A stretch of 30,856 nucleotides of DNA, taken from assembly GCA_964385635.1 (NCBI GenBank), contig CAYLPU010000058.1, positions 1-30,856 of the forward strand, given 5' to 3'. Both the position numbers and the translations under genes were made by a program. This stretch comes from CAYLPU01 sp964385635 (GTDB taxonomy: Bacteria > Chloroflexota > Anaerolineae > B4-G1). The notes under the pieces were generated by a model. That model did no database searches, was not told the origin of the DNA, and saw nothing but the letters and a program-made list of their open reading frames with translations. Shown here piece after piece: positions 1-7,201 of the stretch; position 1 is the first letter of the stretch; each line of letters opens with the position of its first letter.

Positions 1-944
1 CACACCTGAGTAGGCATTTCACCAACAAACCTGCCCCAACTTATTGAGATGATACCCTGGCGCACCATGTAGGTCCCAGGTGGGTCCTCGAAGGGCGGGT
101 AGAGTGATTCGAGGAAACTGGTGTTCAGCGTACCCTGCGCGCCGCCCATCGCGTATTTGTCGCTGCCGCAGATGTCGTTGTAGATATCGAAGGCCTCTCC
201 GATACCCGAATCGGTCCACGGCACCTCGTGGCGTGCCCACTGCTCGACGAAGTCGGCCCCTTTGGTGCGCAGCAGGAGGTCCTGGATCCAGTCGGTTGAC
301 ACCCAGCCGGTGGCCTCGCCGCTTTCGATACCACAGGAGAAGGGCACGCCGCCGTCCTCCACGATCTGGTTCGCCAGTGTCTCCAGTTCATCAAAGGTGG
401 TCGGCACTTTGTAGCCCATGGCCTCGAACACCGGCGGGCTGTACCAGACCAGCGACTTGGTGTCCGCCTTGAAGAAGGCCCCGTAGACCGTGCCCTCCAC
501 GCTGCCCAGGCTCTGCCAGGCTGGCGAGTACTGGTTCAGGTCAATGACGCCGCCGAGGGGCACCATATAGTCCTTGAACTCGGCCAACAGGCCGGGGTTG
601 GGCAGACCGGCGATGTCGGGCGGGTTGCCGCCCTCGATGCGGGTGGAGTAGACGGCCAGGTCGCGCGTGCCCTCGTACTCCAGCGAGATGTTGCACTCGT
701 CCAGGAAGGGCTGCAGGATGCTCTTGAAGGAGCCTTCCTCGTCGCCGCTCCATACACCGATCATTGAGACTGTGCCGCCCTCGCCACCCATGCAGTCGTA
801 TTTGCTGGGCGGCGCTTCAGTGGGTGGTGCTTCAGTAGGTGGTGCTTCGGTGGGGGCGGGTGTGGGCTTGGGGCCGCAGGCCGCCAGGAGCATACTGCCC
901 ACCACGAGCACAGATAGGAGAATCCACCATATACGCTTAGACAT
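1..944 (-). CDS. ABC sugar-binding lipoprotein (partial, C-terminus beyond the left edge)
   Basis: This is an extracellular solute-binding protein of the sugar ABC family, the part that captures sugar and delivers it to a membrane permease. Reading from the ATG at 944 gives 314 residues with no stop. The N-terminus is a lipoprotein signal: Lys3-Arg4, a hydrophobic stretch, then LAAC with the lipidated Cys at residue 23. A linker with repeated APPTE units follows. The mature part contains PTFDELETLANQI, a GIESGEATGW motif and a WIQDLLLRT segment, which from memory resemble alpha-glucoside binders of the AglE type. A good ribosome site (AGGAGG) lies 7 bases before the ATG. It follows a LacI-type regulator on the same strand, so control by that regulator is likely. 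The last visible residues, after MVRQG, fit the family less clearly; an edge artefact or local divergence is possible. Substrate is inferred only. Confidence 0.88.
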   Translation of the reverse strand, partial: MSKRIWWILLSVLVVGSMLLAACGPKPTPAPTEAPPTEAPPTEAPPSKYDCMGGEGGTVSMIGVWSGDEEGSFKSILQPFLDECNISLEYEGTRDLAVYSTRIEGGNPPDIAGLPNPGLLAEFKDYMVPLGGVIDLNQYSPAWQSLGSVEGTVYGAFFKADTKSLVWYSPPVFEAMGYKVPTTFDELETLANQIVEDGGVPFSCGIESGEATGWVSTDWIQDLLLRTKGADFVEQWARHEVPWTDSGIGEAFDIYNDICGSDKYAMGGAQGTLNTSFLESLYPPFEDPPGTYMVRQGIISISWGRFVGEMPTQV

Positions 945-990
945 CTCTCTTTCCTCCTTAGTTTTGATTCTGATTCAGGCGAGTGCCAAA

Positions 991-1012
991 GCCTCTTTAT
1001 CCTCGGAGAGGC
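991..1012 (-). terminator. Weak hairpin between lacI-type gene and sugar-binding gene
   Basis: A 6-bp perfect stem (GCCTCT with AGAGGC, loop 10 bases) is followed on the minus strand by only three T residues. It could attenuate read-through from the regulator gene into the binding-protein gene, or stabilise the downstream mRNA. It is too weak to call a full terminator. The rest of the 100-bp gap shows no clear promoter. Confidence 0.25.
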
Positions 1013-1045
1013 CCTACGATGCTGATTGCTCTTACCTCCCTCAAC

Positions 1046-2104
1046 TCACCTCCTTTCTTCGGATGATGGTCCATGAATGGCCGCTCCACACGACTGTCGC
1101 ACGACGAGTTCGGTCTGCAGGAGTATCTCCTGTTCCTCGACCGGTTTGCCGCCGATCAGTTGGGTCAGCAGCGTCGCGGCCTGATAACCTAGTTCATAAG
1201 CCGGCAGCCGCATCGTTGTCAGAGGTGGATCCACGTAGTGCGCCAGTTGCACGTCGTCAAACCCCACCAACGCGACGTCGCGTGGGACGTGCAATCCTCG
1301 CTCCTTGATCGCTACCAACGCCCCGAACGCCACCAGGTCGCTGGCGACGAAGACGGCGGTGGGGGGATCGGGCAGATCGAGCAGCCGATTCATCGCTATG
1401 CGGCCGCTCTCCTCTCGGAAGTCACCGTAGCGCACCAGCACTCCGTTAAAGGAAAGCCCGGCCTCCTCCAATGCTTGCCGGTAGCCGATCAACCGGTCGC
1501 GGGCGGCGGTGTACGCCAACGGGGCGTTGGTGATTGCTCCTATGCGCCGATGTCCCAATCCAATCAGATGCTCTACCGCCTGCTTGGCCGCTCCCACGTT
1601 GTCCACATCCACGACAGGAATACCCGAGCCAGGCAGTTGCCCCAGCAACACTACCGGGAAGCCCTCGTCCTTCAGGTGTGGAAGTTGCTGGTCGTCCGAA
1701 CGGGGGCCGGAAAGGATGATGCCGTCGGTGTGCTTTTCTCGCACCAGGCTGATGTAGGCCTCGGGCGCGGTCACGTCTTCGACAGGATGGATCAGCACGC
1801 GGAAGCCACTCTCCTGCACGGCATCACCCACGCCGCGTAACACTTTAGGCAGGAAGGCGTCGGCGAAGACACGGTCTGGGCTTTGGCAGAGGACGAAGCC
1901 GATGGTTTGGGTACGGCCGCTGACCAGGGTACGGGCGGCCGCGTCGGGGTAGTAATCCAGACGACGGGCTACTTCGAGGATGCGCTGGCGTGTCTCGGGG
2001 CTGATCCGCACGCCGGGGACGTCGTTGAGCACGAGTGAGACAGTTGTGCGGGAGACGCCTGCCTCTTCAGCGATCTGGCGCTGAGTGGGACGGGACCGGG
2101 GCAC
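1046..2104 (-). CDS. LacI/GalR-family transcriptional regulator
   Basis: A DNA-binding repressor of the LacI family, 352 residues, usual length for the family. The N-terminal helix-turn-helix lies at about residues 6-25 (QRQIAEEAGVSRTTVSLVLN), followed by the hinge-helix region with the PDAAARTLVSGRT segment typical of the family. A periplasmic-binding-protein-like effector domain fills the rest (GFVLCQSPD, DGIILSGPR, GFDDVQLA). The start is a GTG at 2104 preceded by GAGAGGAGAG, a good ribosome site. The gene reads toward a sugar-binding lipoprotein gene, so it probably senses a sugar or sugar phosphate and controls that uptake locus. Its own promoter carries palindromic sites, suggesting autoregulation. 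The effector cannot be read from the sequence. Confidence 0.95.
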   Translation of the reverse strand: MPRSRPTQRQIAEEAGVSRTTVSLVLNDVPGVRISPETRQRILEVARRLDYYPDAAARTLVSGRTQTIGFVLCQSPDRVFADAFLPKVLRGVGDAVQESGFRVLIHPVEDVTAPEAYISLVREKHTDGIILSGPRSDDQQLPHLKDEGFPVVLLGQLPGSGIPVVDVDNVGAAKQAVEHLIGLGHRRIGAITNAPLAYTAARDRLIGYRQALEEAGLSFNGVLVRYGDFREESGRIAMNRLLDLPDPPTAVFVASDLVAFGALVAIKERGLHVPRDVALVGFDDVQLAHYVDPPLTTMRLPAYELGYQAATLLTQLIGGKPVEEQEILLQTELVVRQSCGAAIHGPSSEERR

Positions 2105-2138
2105 GGATTACTCTCCTCTCGCAGTGATAACTCGATTT

Positions 2139-2167
2139 AGTAACACGAGTCAGTAACACGTGTTACT
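2139..2167 (-). promoter_or_regulatory. Two overlapping LacI-type operators
   Basis: Positions 2152-2167 form a perfect 16-bp palindrome, AGTAACACGTGTTACT, with the central CG typical of LacI-family operators. A second site at 2139-2154 (AGTAACACGAGTCAGT) matches it at 13 of 16 positions, shifted 13 bp. Both lie directly after the -10 box of the lacI-type promoter, where a bound repressor would block transcription. The match to the adjacent regulator is inferred from position and symmetry. Confidence 0.8.
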
Positions 2168-2196
2168 AATATACCTCAAAATAGGGGAAAAGTCAA
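2168..2196 (-). promoter_or_regulatory. Sigma70-type promoter of the lacI-type gene
   Basis: On the minus strand, TTGACT (2196-2191) and TATATT (2173-2168) are separated by exactly 17 bp. The -10 box abuts the perfect palindrome at 2152-2167. The leader to the GTG start is about 57 bases and includes a ribosome site. Confidence 0.8.
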
Positions 2197-2280
2197 TAGG
2201 TTGGGGAAAAGTCGAGGTAAATTTTAAGGTTGAAGGGCACGGCGGACGGACGGCGCGTGTGCCGCCAGCCCAATGCCTGG

Positions 2281-2309
2281 TTGACCAGCGGGTACAGGAG
2301 TGATATACT
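2281..2309 (+). promoter_or_regulatory. Sigma70-type promoter of hisS
   Basis: TTGACC (2281-2286) and TATACT (2304-2309) are separated by 17 bp. The start codon of hisS lies 46 bp downstream and has its own ribosome site. This promoter probably drives the hisS-nadK-zinc-ribbon group. It is divergent from the lacI-type promoter, about 85 bp away. Confidence 0.75.
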
Positions 2310-2354
2310 GTGGGTGTCCATAGTAGTGTGCATCTGACCAGGAGGATTTGCTAC

Positions 2355-3656
2355 ATGCCCCGATATCAGCGACCGACCGGAACCCTGGACACCTTGCCAG
2401 AAGATCAGCACTATTGGCATCACGTGCGCGCTTGTGCGCGACATCTGGCGGGGCTGGCTGGCTTCGTGCGCATTGACGTGCCCATCTTCGAACCGACCGA
2501 ACTGTTCGCCCGGGGCGTTGGAGAGGGCACCGACATTGTGGACAAGGAGATGTACTCCTTCGCCGACAAGGGCGGCCACGAACTCACGCTGCGGCCGGAA
2601 TTTACCGCTAGCGTGGTGCGCGCCTACATCGAAAACGGCATGTATGTGCGCCCCCAGCCGATCAAGCTCTACACGTTCGGCCCCATCTTCCGCTACGAGC
2701 GGCCACAGGCCGGTCGATACCGCCAGCACACCCAGTTCAACGTCGAGGTCCTGGGCGAGCAAGACCCGGCCGCCGACCTCGAGGTCATGATGCTGGCCTG
2801 GGATTTGTACGCCGACCTGGGCTTCCGCGACCTGGCTTTCCAGTTGAACTCGACCGGCTGCCCGCAGTGCAAGCCGGGGTACGTGGCCGCGCTGAAGGAA
2901 TACTACACTGGCCACCGCGATGAAATCTGCCAGGATTGTCAGCGGCGGTTGGAGCGTAATCCGTTGCGTGTCCTCGATTGTAAGGCTGACCAATGCCAGC
3001 CGATCATCGCCGGTGCCCCTCATTTCCTCGACCACCTGTGCGCGGAGTGCGCCGGGCACTTCACCACGCTGCGGGAGTATCTCGATTTACTTGGCCGTCA
3101 CTACATCATCAACCACCGGCTGGTGCGTGGACTGGATTATTACACCAAGACGGTCTTCGAAGTCTGGGCGGCCGGGATTGGCGCGCAAAGCGCGGTCTGC
3201 GGAGGAGGCCGCTATGACGGGCTGGCCGAACTGCTGGATGGTCCGCCGACGCCGGGCGTTGGATTCGGCTCTGGCCTGGAGCGCATCATTCTGGTGATGA
3301 AGCAACTGGACGTGGATGTGCCACCGTTGCCGTCACCGCCTGTCTTTCTGGCTCACCTGGGGCCGCGTGCCAAGCGAGAGGCATTGCGGCTGACGGAAGC
3401 ACTGCGTCGGGAGAGCGTGGGGTCCTGGTTGTCGTTTGGAGAGCGAGGGCTAAGGAGCCAACTCCGCGAGGCCGGCAAGCGCTCTGCGCACTACGCCATT
3501 ATTCTGGGGGAGGACGAATTGGCAACCGGGGTGGCGACGGTGCGGGATATGCGGGCCGGGGAGCAGACGAGTGTGAGACTGGCGGAATTGGTGGAGTGGT
3601 TGAAAGCCAGGGTGGGTGTTGCCGGTTTGTACCGGACGGGAGAGGCTCAAGGGTGA
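2355..3656 (+). CDS. hisS: Histidine--tRNA ligase (HisRS)
   Basis: Charges tRNA-His with histidine using ATP. The 433-residue protein shows the class II synthetase core: motif 1 near residues 40-60, the TLRPE segment at 78-82, motif 2 at 112-128 (FRYERPQAGRYRQHTQF), the histidine-specific RGLDYYTKTVFE segment near 258-269, and motif 3 (GVGFGSGLERI) near 302. A C-terminal anticodon-binding domain follows. An insertion between motif 2 and the HisA segment has paired cysteines (GCPQC, ICQDC, LCAEC), as seen in some bacterial HisRS; it may bind zinc. An upstream in-frame ATG at 2310 is rejected because 2355 has AGGAGG about 9 bases before it and 2310 lies at the predicted transcription start. NAD kinase follows 33 bp downstream. 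Confidence 0.96.
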   Translation: MPRYQRPTGTLDTLPEDQHYWHHVRACARHLAGLAGFVRIDVPIFEPTELFARGVGEGTDIVDKEMYSFADKGGHELTLRPEFTASVVRAYIENGMYVRPQPIKLYTFGPIFRYERPQAGRYRQHTQFNVEVLGEQDPAADLEVMMLAWDLYADLGFRDLAFQLNSTGCPQCKPGYVAALKEYYTGHRDEICQDCQRRLERNPLRVLDCKADQCQPIIAGAPHFLDHLCAECAGHFTTLREYLDLLGRHYIINHRLVRGLDYYTKTVFEVWAAGIGAQSAVCGGGRYDGLAELLDGPPTPGVGFGSGLERIILVMKQLDVDVPPLPSPPVFLAHLGPRAKREALRLTEALRRESVGSWLSFGERGLRSQLREAGKRSAHYAIILGEDELATGVATVRDMRAGEQTSVRLAELVEWLKARVGVAGLYRTGEAQG

Positions 3657-3689
3657 CGATGGTGAGTAAGGTGCATTGCCTGAGTTGAA

Positions 3690-4544
3690 GTGAAGACGGT
3701 TGGCGTTCTCTACAATCCTCGCGTCGCCCGTGCACGTCCCCTGGCCGAAGAAATGGCCGCGTGGGTAGAGCAGCGGGGATGGCAGGCACAGGTCTGCACG
3801 GCAGACGACGCTCCGGCTGTGCTCTGCTTACAGGAAACCGATCTGCTGGTGACACTGGGCGGCGATGGCTCGATCCTGCGTGCGGCACGGGCTGCGGCTC
3901 CCTATGGTACGCTGCTCCTGGGAGTCAACCTGGGGCGGGTGGGGTTCCTCACCGAGACTGAGCCAGAGACGTGGCGGGAGGCCCTCGCGCGCGTGTTGGC
4001 TGGCGATTACTGGGTCGAGGAGCGGATGATCCTTCGCGTGGTGACCCGGCGAGGTCGCGCGATGCTGAGCCAGGCCGAGGCATTGAACGATGTGGTGGTG
4101 GGGCGTGGGGCGCGGGCCCGCGTGGTGCATCTGTGCACCGAGGTTGATGGGGGGTACCTGGCCACTTATGTTGCCGATGGCCTTGTCGTCGCTACGCCAA
4201 CGGGGAGCACTGCGTATGCCCTGGCGGCCGGAGGGCCGATCCTGCCGCCGCAGTTGCGCAACATTCTCCTGGTCCCAGTCGCGCCGCATCTGAGCATGGA
4301 GCGTCCCATCGTCCTGTCCGAGGGGGTCACGGTGCGCATCCTCGTTACCGGTGGCAGGCCGGCGGTGTTGACGGTGGACGGGGAGGTACATGCCGAACTG
4401 GATAGTGGGGACGAAGTGACGGTGGAGGCCAGTCCACACGTGGCTCGCTTTGCGCGGGTGCGGGAGCGGACGTATTTCTATAAGACATTGGTGGAGCGGT
4501 TGGTGCCACGAAATCAAATCCAAAATCTGGAGTCAGAAGTATGA
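3690..4544 (+). CDS. nadK: NAD kinase
   Basis: Phosphorylates NAD to NADP in the cytoplasm. The 284-residue protein has the family hallmarks: GGDG at residues 57-60, the ND pair at 133-134 (LNDVVV), and TPTGSTAYALAAGGPI near residues 168-183. Length is normal. The start is GTG at 3690; the ribosome site before it is weak, so translation may be coupled to hisS, which ends 33 bases earlier. The stop overlaps the ATG of the next gene in an ATGA arrangement. NadK beside recN is a frequent bacterial neighbourhood, and recN lies two genes downstream here. Confidence 0.95.
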   Translation: MKTVGVLYNPRVARARPLAEEMAAWVEQRGWQAQVCTADDAPAVLCLQETDLLVTLGGDGSILRAARAAAPYGTLLLGVNLGRVGFLTETEPETWREALARVLAGDYWVEERMILRVVTRRGRAMLSQAEALNDVVVGRGARARVVHLCTEVDGGYLATYVADGLVVATPTGSTAYALAAGGPILPPQLRNILLVPVAPHLSMERPIVLSEGVTVRILVTGGRPAVLTVDGEVHAELDSGDEVTVEASPHVARFARVRERTYFYKTLVERLVPRNQIQNLESEV

Positions 4545-5092
4545 GCGAGCCGATGTACTGCGTCAATCATCCCAAAGTCGAGACCTTCCTGCGCTGCAAC
4601 AAGTGCGGGCAGCCCATCTGTGCCAAGTGCGCGGTGCTGACGCCGGTGGGCTATCGCTGCCGAGACTGCATCAGTGTCCATCAGAGGGTCTTCTACGCTG
4701 GCTTTCGCCCCGTCTATTACCTGGTTGTCGTGGCGGTCGCGCTACCCCTGGCACTGGTGGCGGGCTGGATTGTCCCCCGCCTGACCTGGTACGCCATCGT
4801 CCTGGGGCCGCTGGCCGGCGTGGGCATCGCCGAGGCGGCGCGCTGGGCCATTCGACGACGGCGTGGGCAGTATACCTGGCTGGTCGTGTGTTGTTGTATC
4901 GCCCTGGGAGCGCTGCCCAGGTTGCTCTTGTCGATTCTCTCTCTTCTCTTCCTTGCCGGGGTAGTTGTGGATCCAGCAGGGGCGGGGTATTACATCTCAG
5001 GTGGACTGATGGGTTTGCTGTGGGACGTCGTCTATTTGGTGGCGGCGGTGGGCGCAGCCTACGCCCGGTTGCGGCCCGGTCGGCGCTCGTAA
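4541..5092 (+). CDS. Zinc-ribbon (B-box-like) integral membrane protein
   Basis: Function unknown. The 183-residue protein starts with a cysteine-rich domain: C7, H10, C19, C22, C27, C30, C40 and C43, spaced as for a B-box-like or double zinc site. The remainder is mostly hydrophobic, with about four membrane segments (around 55-75, 78-95, 113-137 and 148-170) separated by a basic loop, RRRRGQ. The ATG overlaps the nadK stop (ATGA), so the two are probably translationally coupled. Proteins with an N-terminal zinc finger and a membrane tail occur widely in Chloroflexota and Actinomycetota without known role. Confidence 0.8.
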   Translation: MSEPMYCVNHPKVETFLRCNKCGQPICAKCAVLTPVGYRCRDCISVHQRVFYAGFRPVYYLVVVAVALPLALVAGWIVPRLTWYAIVLGPLAGVGIAEAARWAIRRRRGQYTWLVVCCCIALGALPRLLLSILSLLFLAGVVVDPAGAGYYISGGLMGLLWDVVYLVAAVGAAYARLRPGRRS

Positions 5093-5122
5093 GAGACAGA
5101 AATCGGGGACAGGTTCTTGTCA

Positions 5123-5156
5123 AGACCTGACAGGTTTCGGAAAACCTGTCAGGTCT
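5123..5156. repeat. 34-bp palindromic repeat, copy 1
   Basis: Perfect 15-bp arms (AGACCTGACAGGTTT and its complement) enclose the loop CGGA. It lies 30 bp after the stop of the zinc-ribbon gene. The sequence is the exact reverse complement of copy 3 (17129-17162) over all 34 bases. Transcribed, it would fold into a very stable hairpin, but no T-run follows, so a simple intrinsic terminator is not implied. A short GACAGG segment at 5109-5114 echoes the arm just upstream. Confidence 0.9.
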
Positions 5157-5217
5157 GGCCTGAAATGTTCGACATTGGCAAAGTAGTAACGGTCGGCTTT
5201 TGTTCAGGAGGTAGAAC

Positions 5218-7119
5218 GTGCTAGTGGAACTGCGCATCCGTGATTTCGCTATCATTGACGAGTTGCAGTTGGCTTTCGCGCCAGGCTTCTCGGTGCTGAC
5301 CGGCGAGACCGGTGCGGGCAAGTCTATCATCATTGACGCAGTGGAACTTGCACTGGGTGGGCGGGCCGATAGCACCGTCGTGCGCGCCGGGGCCGACCGC
5401 GCCATCGTCGAGGCGACTTTCCGGCTAGGCCCCGTGTGGCGGGCTGTGGTTGATCCCGTGCTGAAGCGGGAGGGGCTCGAAGGGGATGATCCCGACTTGC
5501 TGCTCCTGGGGCGCGAGGTGCGTCTCAGCGGGCGCAATGTCTCTCGCGTCAACGGGCGAACCGTTACGCTGACGCTCCTGCGTCAGGTGGCCGAGGGAAT
5601 GGTGGATATCCATGGCCAGAGCGAGCATCTTTCGCTGCTGCGGGTGCGCGAACACGTCAACTTACTGGACCGGTATGCGGAATTGTGGCCGCTGCGAGCG
5701 CAGGTTGCAGAGTTGGTTAGTCGGGTGCGGGCGGTGCGGCGAGAACTGGCAGACCTCGTGCTCCGCGAGCGGGAATTGGCGCACCGGGCCGACCTGTTGC
5801 AGTTTCAGATTGGCGAGATACAGGCAGCGACCCTTCAGCCCGGCGAGGAGGAGACGTTGCTTGCGGAACGGCTGCGGCTGACCAACGCTGAGCAACTAGC
5901 CGCGCTGGCTGGTGAAGTGCTCCGTGCGCTTGAGGGGAGAGAGGAAGGGACTCCGGCGGCATTGGATCTGCTGGGCACGTCACTGCGCGCTCTGGAGGGG
6001 TTGGCTCGCGTGGACCCGGCGTTGGAACATAAGTTGCGCGCCGCTGAGAGCGTCAATTATCAGATGGAGGAATTGGCCAGAGGGCTGCGCGACTATCGAG
6101 AGCAGGTCGAGCACAATCCGCAACGACTGACGGAAGTGGAAGAACGGCTGACGTTGATCCGCCGCTTGGAGCGCAAATATGGCTCGGCGATACCCGATGT
6201 GCTGGCCTATGCCGAGAAGGCAGCGCGGGAACTGGACACGATCACCCACAGCGAGGAACGTTTCGCCGAGTTGCACGTGGAGGAAGAGCGGCTGTTGGCG
6301 GAGTTGGGCACCCTGGCGGTGGAACTCTCGCTGCGGCGGCGCGAGGCGGCCCAGCACCTGGCGGTGGGGATTGAGGGAGAACTACGTGACCTGCGGATGG
6401 AGGGAGCGCGGTTTGGGGTTGATTTCCAATGGAAGGATGATCCCGACGGGGTGCTGGTTCCGTCATCCGTCCTAAGTCCCAAGTCCGAAGTCCGAAGTCC
6501 GAAGTACGATGTCTCAAAGGGAACGGCCAGCGAACATCAGATCCCTGACGTAGGACTTGAGACCTCAGATGTAGGACTTGATAGGCAGGTGACCTTTGAT
6601 TTCTCCGGTATAGACCAGGTCGAGTTTCTCGTCTCCCCCAACCCGGGTGAGCCGTTGAAGCCGCTGGTGAAGATTGCCTCCGGCGGTGAGACTTCCCGGC
6701 TGATGCTGGCGCTCAAGACGGTCCTCTCCCGCGCCGACGAGACGCCAACACTGATCTTCGATGAGATTGATCAGGGCATCGGCGGACGCATGGGGGTGAC
6801 GGTGGGCGAGAAACTATGGGGCCTGGCGACGTGGATGGGGCCGGGTGGTTTGCATCACCAGGTAATGTGCGTGACCCATCTTCCGCAGTTGGCCGGTTTT
6901 GGAGACGTGCACTTCCACGTGGAGAAGCATGTGGAGCAGGTCGGGACGGGCAAGCGGACAGTGACGAGGGTCAGACAGTTGCAGGGTAGGGCACGGGCGG
7001 AGGAACTGGCGCAGATGCTCGGTGCTAGTGGCGAAGCGGCCTACCGGAGCGCGGAGGAGATCTTGGAGCAGGTGGCAAGATGCAAGGAGCAGAAAGCAAG
7101 CAGCGAGAGTGGTGCGTGA
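5218..7119 (+). CDS. recN: DNA repair ATPase RecN, with an in-frame repeat insertion
   Basis: An SMC-like ATPase acting in double-strand break repair. Walker A GETGAGKS is at residues 29-36. A long coiled-coil region follows, then the signature KIASGGETSRLMLALK near 484-499, Walker B TLIFDEIDQGIGG near 511-523, and THLPQLAG near 554. The start is GTG at 5218 with AGGAGG about 7 bases upstream. At 633 residues it is longer than the usual 550-570. Part of the excess is a segment of about 42 residues (about 417-458), encoded by tandem heptanucleotides and imperfect inverted copies, placed just before the FSGIDQVEFLVSPNPGEP stretch. It reads as low-complexity polar sequence and does not break the frame. 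Confidence 0.95.
   Translation: MLVELRIRDFAIIDELQLAFAPGFSVLTGETGAGKSIIIDAVELALGGRADSTVVRAGADRAIVEATFRLGPVWRAVVDPVLKREGLEGDDPDLLLLGREVRLSGRNVSRVNGRTVTLTLLRQVAEGMVDIHGQSEHLSLLRVREHVNLLDRYAELWPLRAQVAELVSRVRAVRRELADLVLRERELAHRADLLQFQIGEIQAATLQPGEEETLLAERLRLTNAEQLAALAGEVLRALEGREEGTPAALDLLGTSLRALEGLARVDPALEHKLRAAESVNYQMEELARGLRDYREQVEHNPQRLTEVEERLTLIRRLERKYGSAIPDVLAYAEKAARELDTITHSEERFAELHVEEERLLAELGTLAVELSLRRREAAQHLAVGIEGELRDLRMEGARFGVDFQWKDDPDGVLVPSSVLSPKSEVRSPKYDVSKGTASEHQIPDVGLETSDVGLDRQVTFDFSGIDQVEFLVSPNPGEPLKPLVKIASGGETSRLMLALKTVLSRADETPTLIFDEIDQGIGGRMGVTVGEKLWGLATWMGPGGLHHQVMCVTHLPQLAGFGDVHFHVEKHVEQVGTGKRTVTRVRQLQGRARAEELAQMLGASGEAAYRSAEEILEQVARCKEQKASSESGA
6468..6590. repeat. Tandem and inverted repeat insert inside recN
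   Basis: Five heptanucleotide units run from 6474 to 6508: AAGTCCC, three AAGTCCG, then AAGTACG. On the far side, GTAGGACTTGA occurs twice (6550-6560 and 6571-6581), which in reverse complement carries the same AAGTCC core. The unit is 7 bp, so the frame is kept only because of the total length. The element has no counterpart in ordinary RecN proteins that I know. Confidence 0.75.
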
Positions 7120-7201
7120 GGAACTCCGCCGTGACTACGTAGACGAGCATTGACGACGTAGCGCAACATGACGTTGCTTACGACCGGATCAACAAACTGG
7201 C

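Noticed and set aside
667..1308. 213-codon plus-strand open frame across the binding-protein and lacI-type genes
   Set aside because: Both genes on the minus strand have strong domain evidence and ribosome sites; this frame has neither.
2193..3059. 288-codon antisense open frame opposite hisS
   Set aside because: It overlaps the lacI and hisS promoters and the class II synthetase motifs on the other strand; no family resemblance.
4671..5552. 293-codon antisense open frame across the zinc-ribbon gene and the start of recN
   Set aside because: Arg/Ser/Pro-rich low-complexity product that crosses a palindromic repeat and the Walker A region of recN.
6474..6508. AAGTCCG array as a CRISPR
   Set aside because: Units are 7 bp without spacers and lie within recN.
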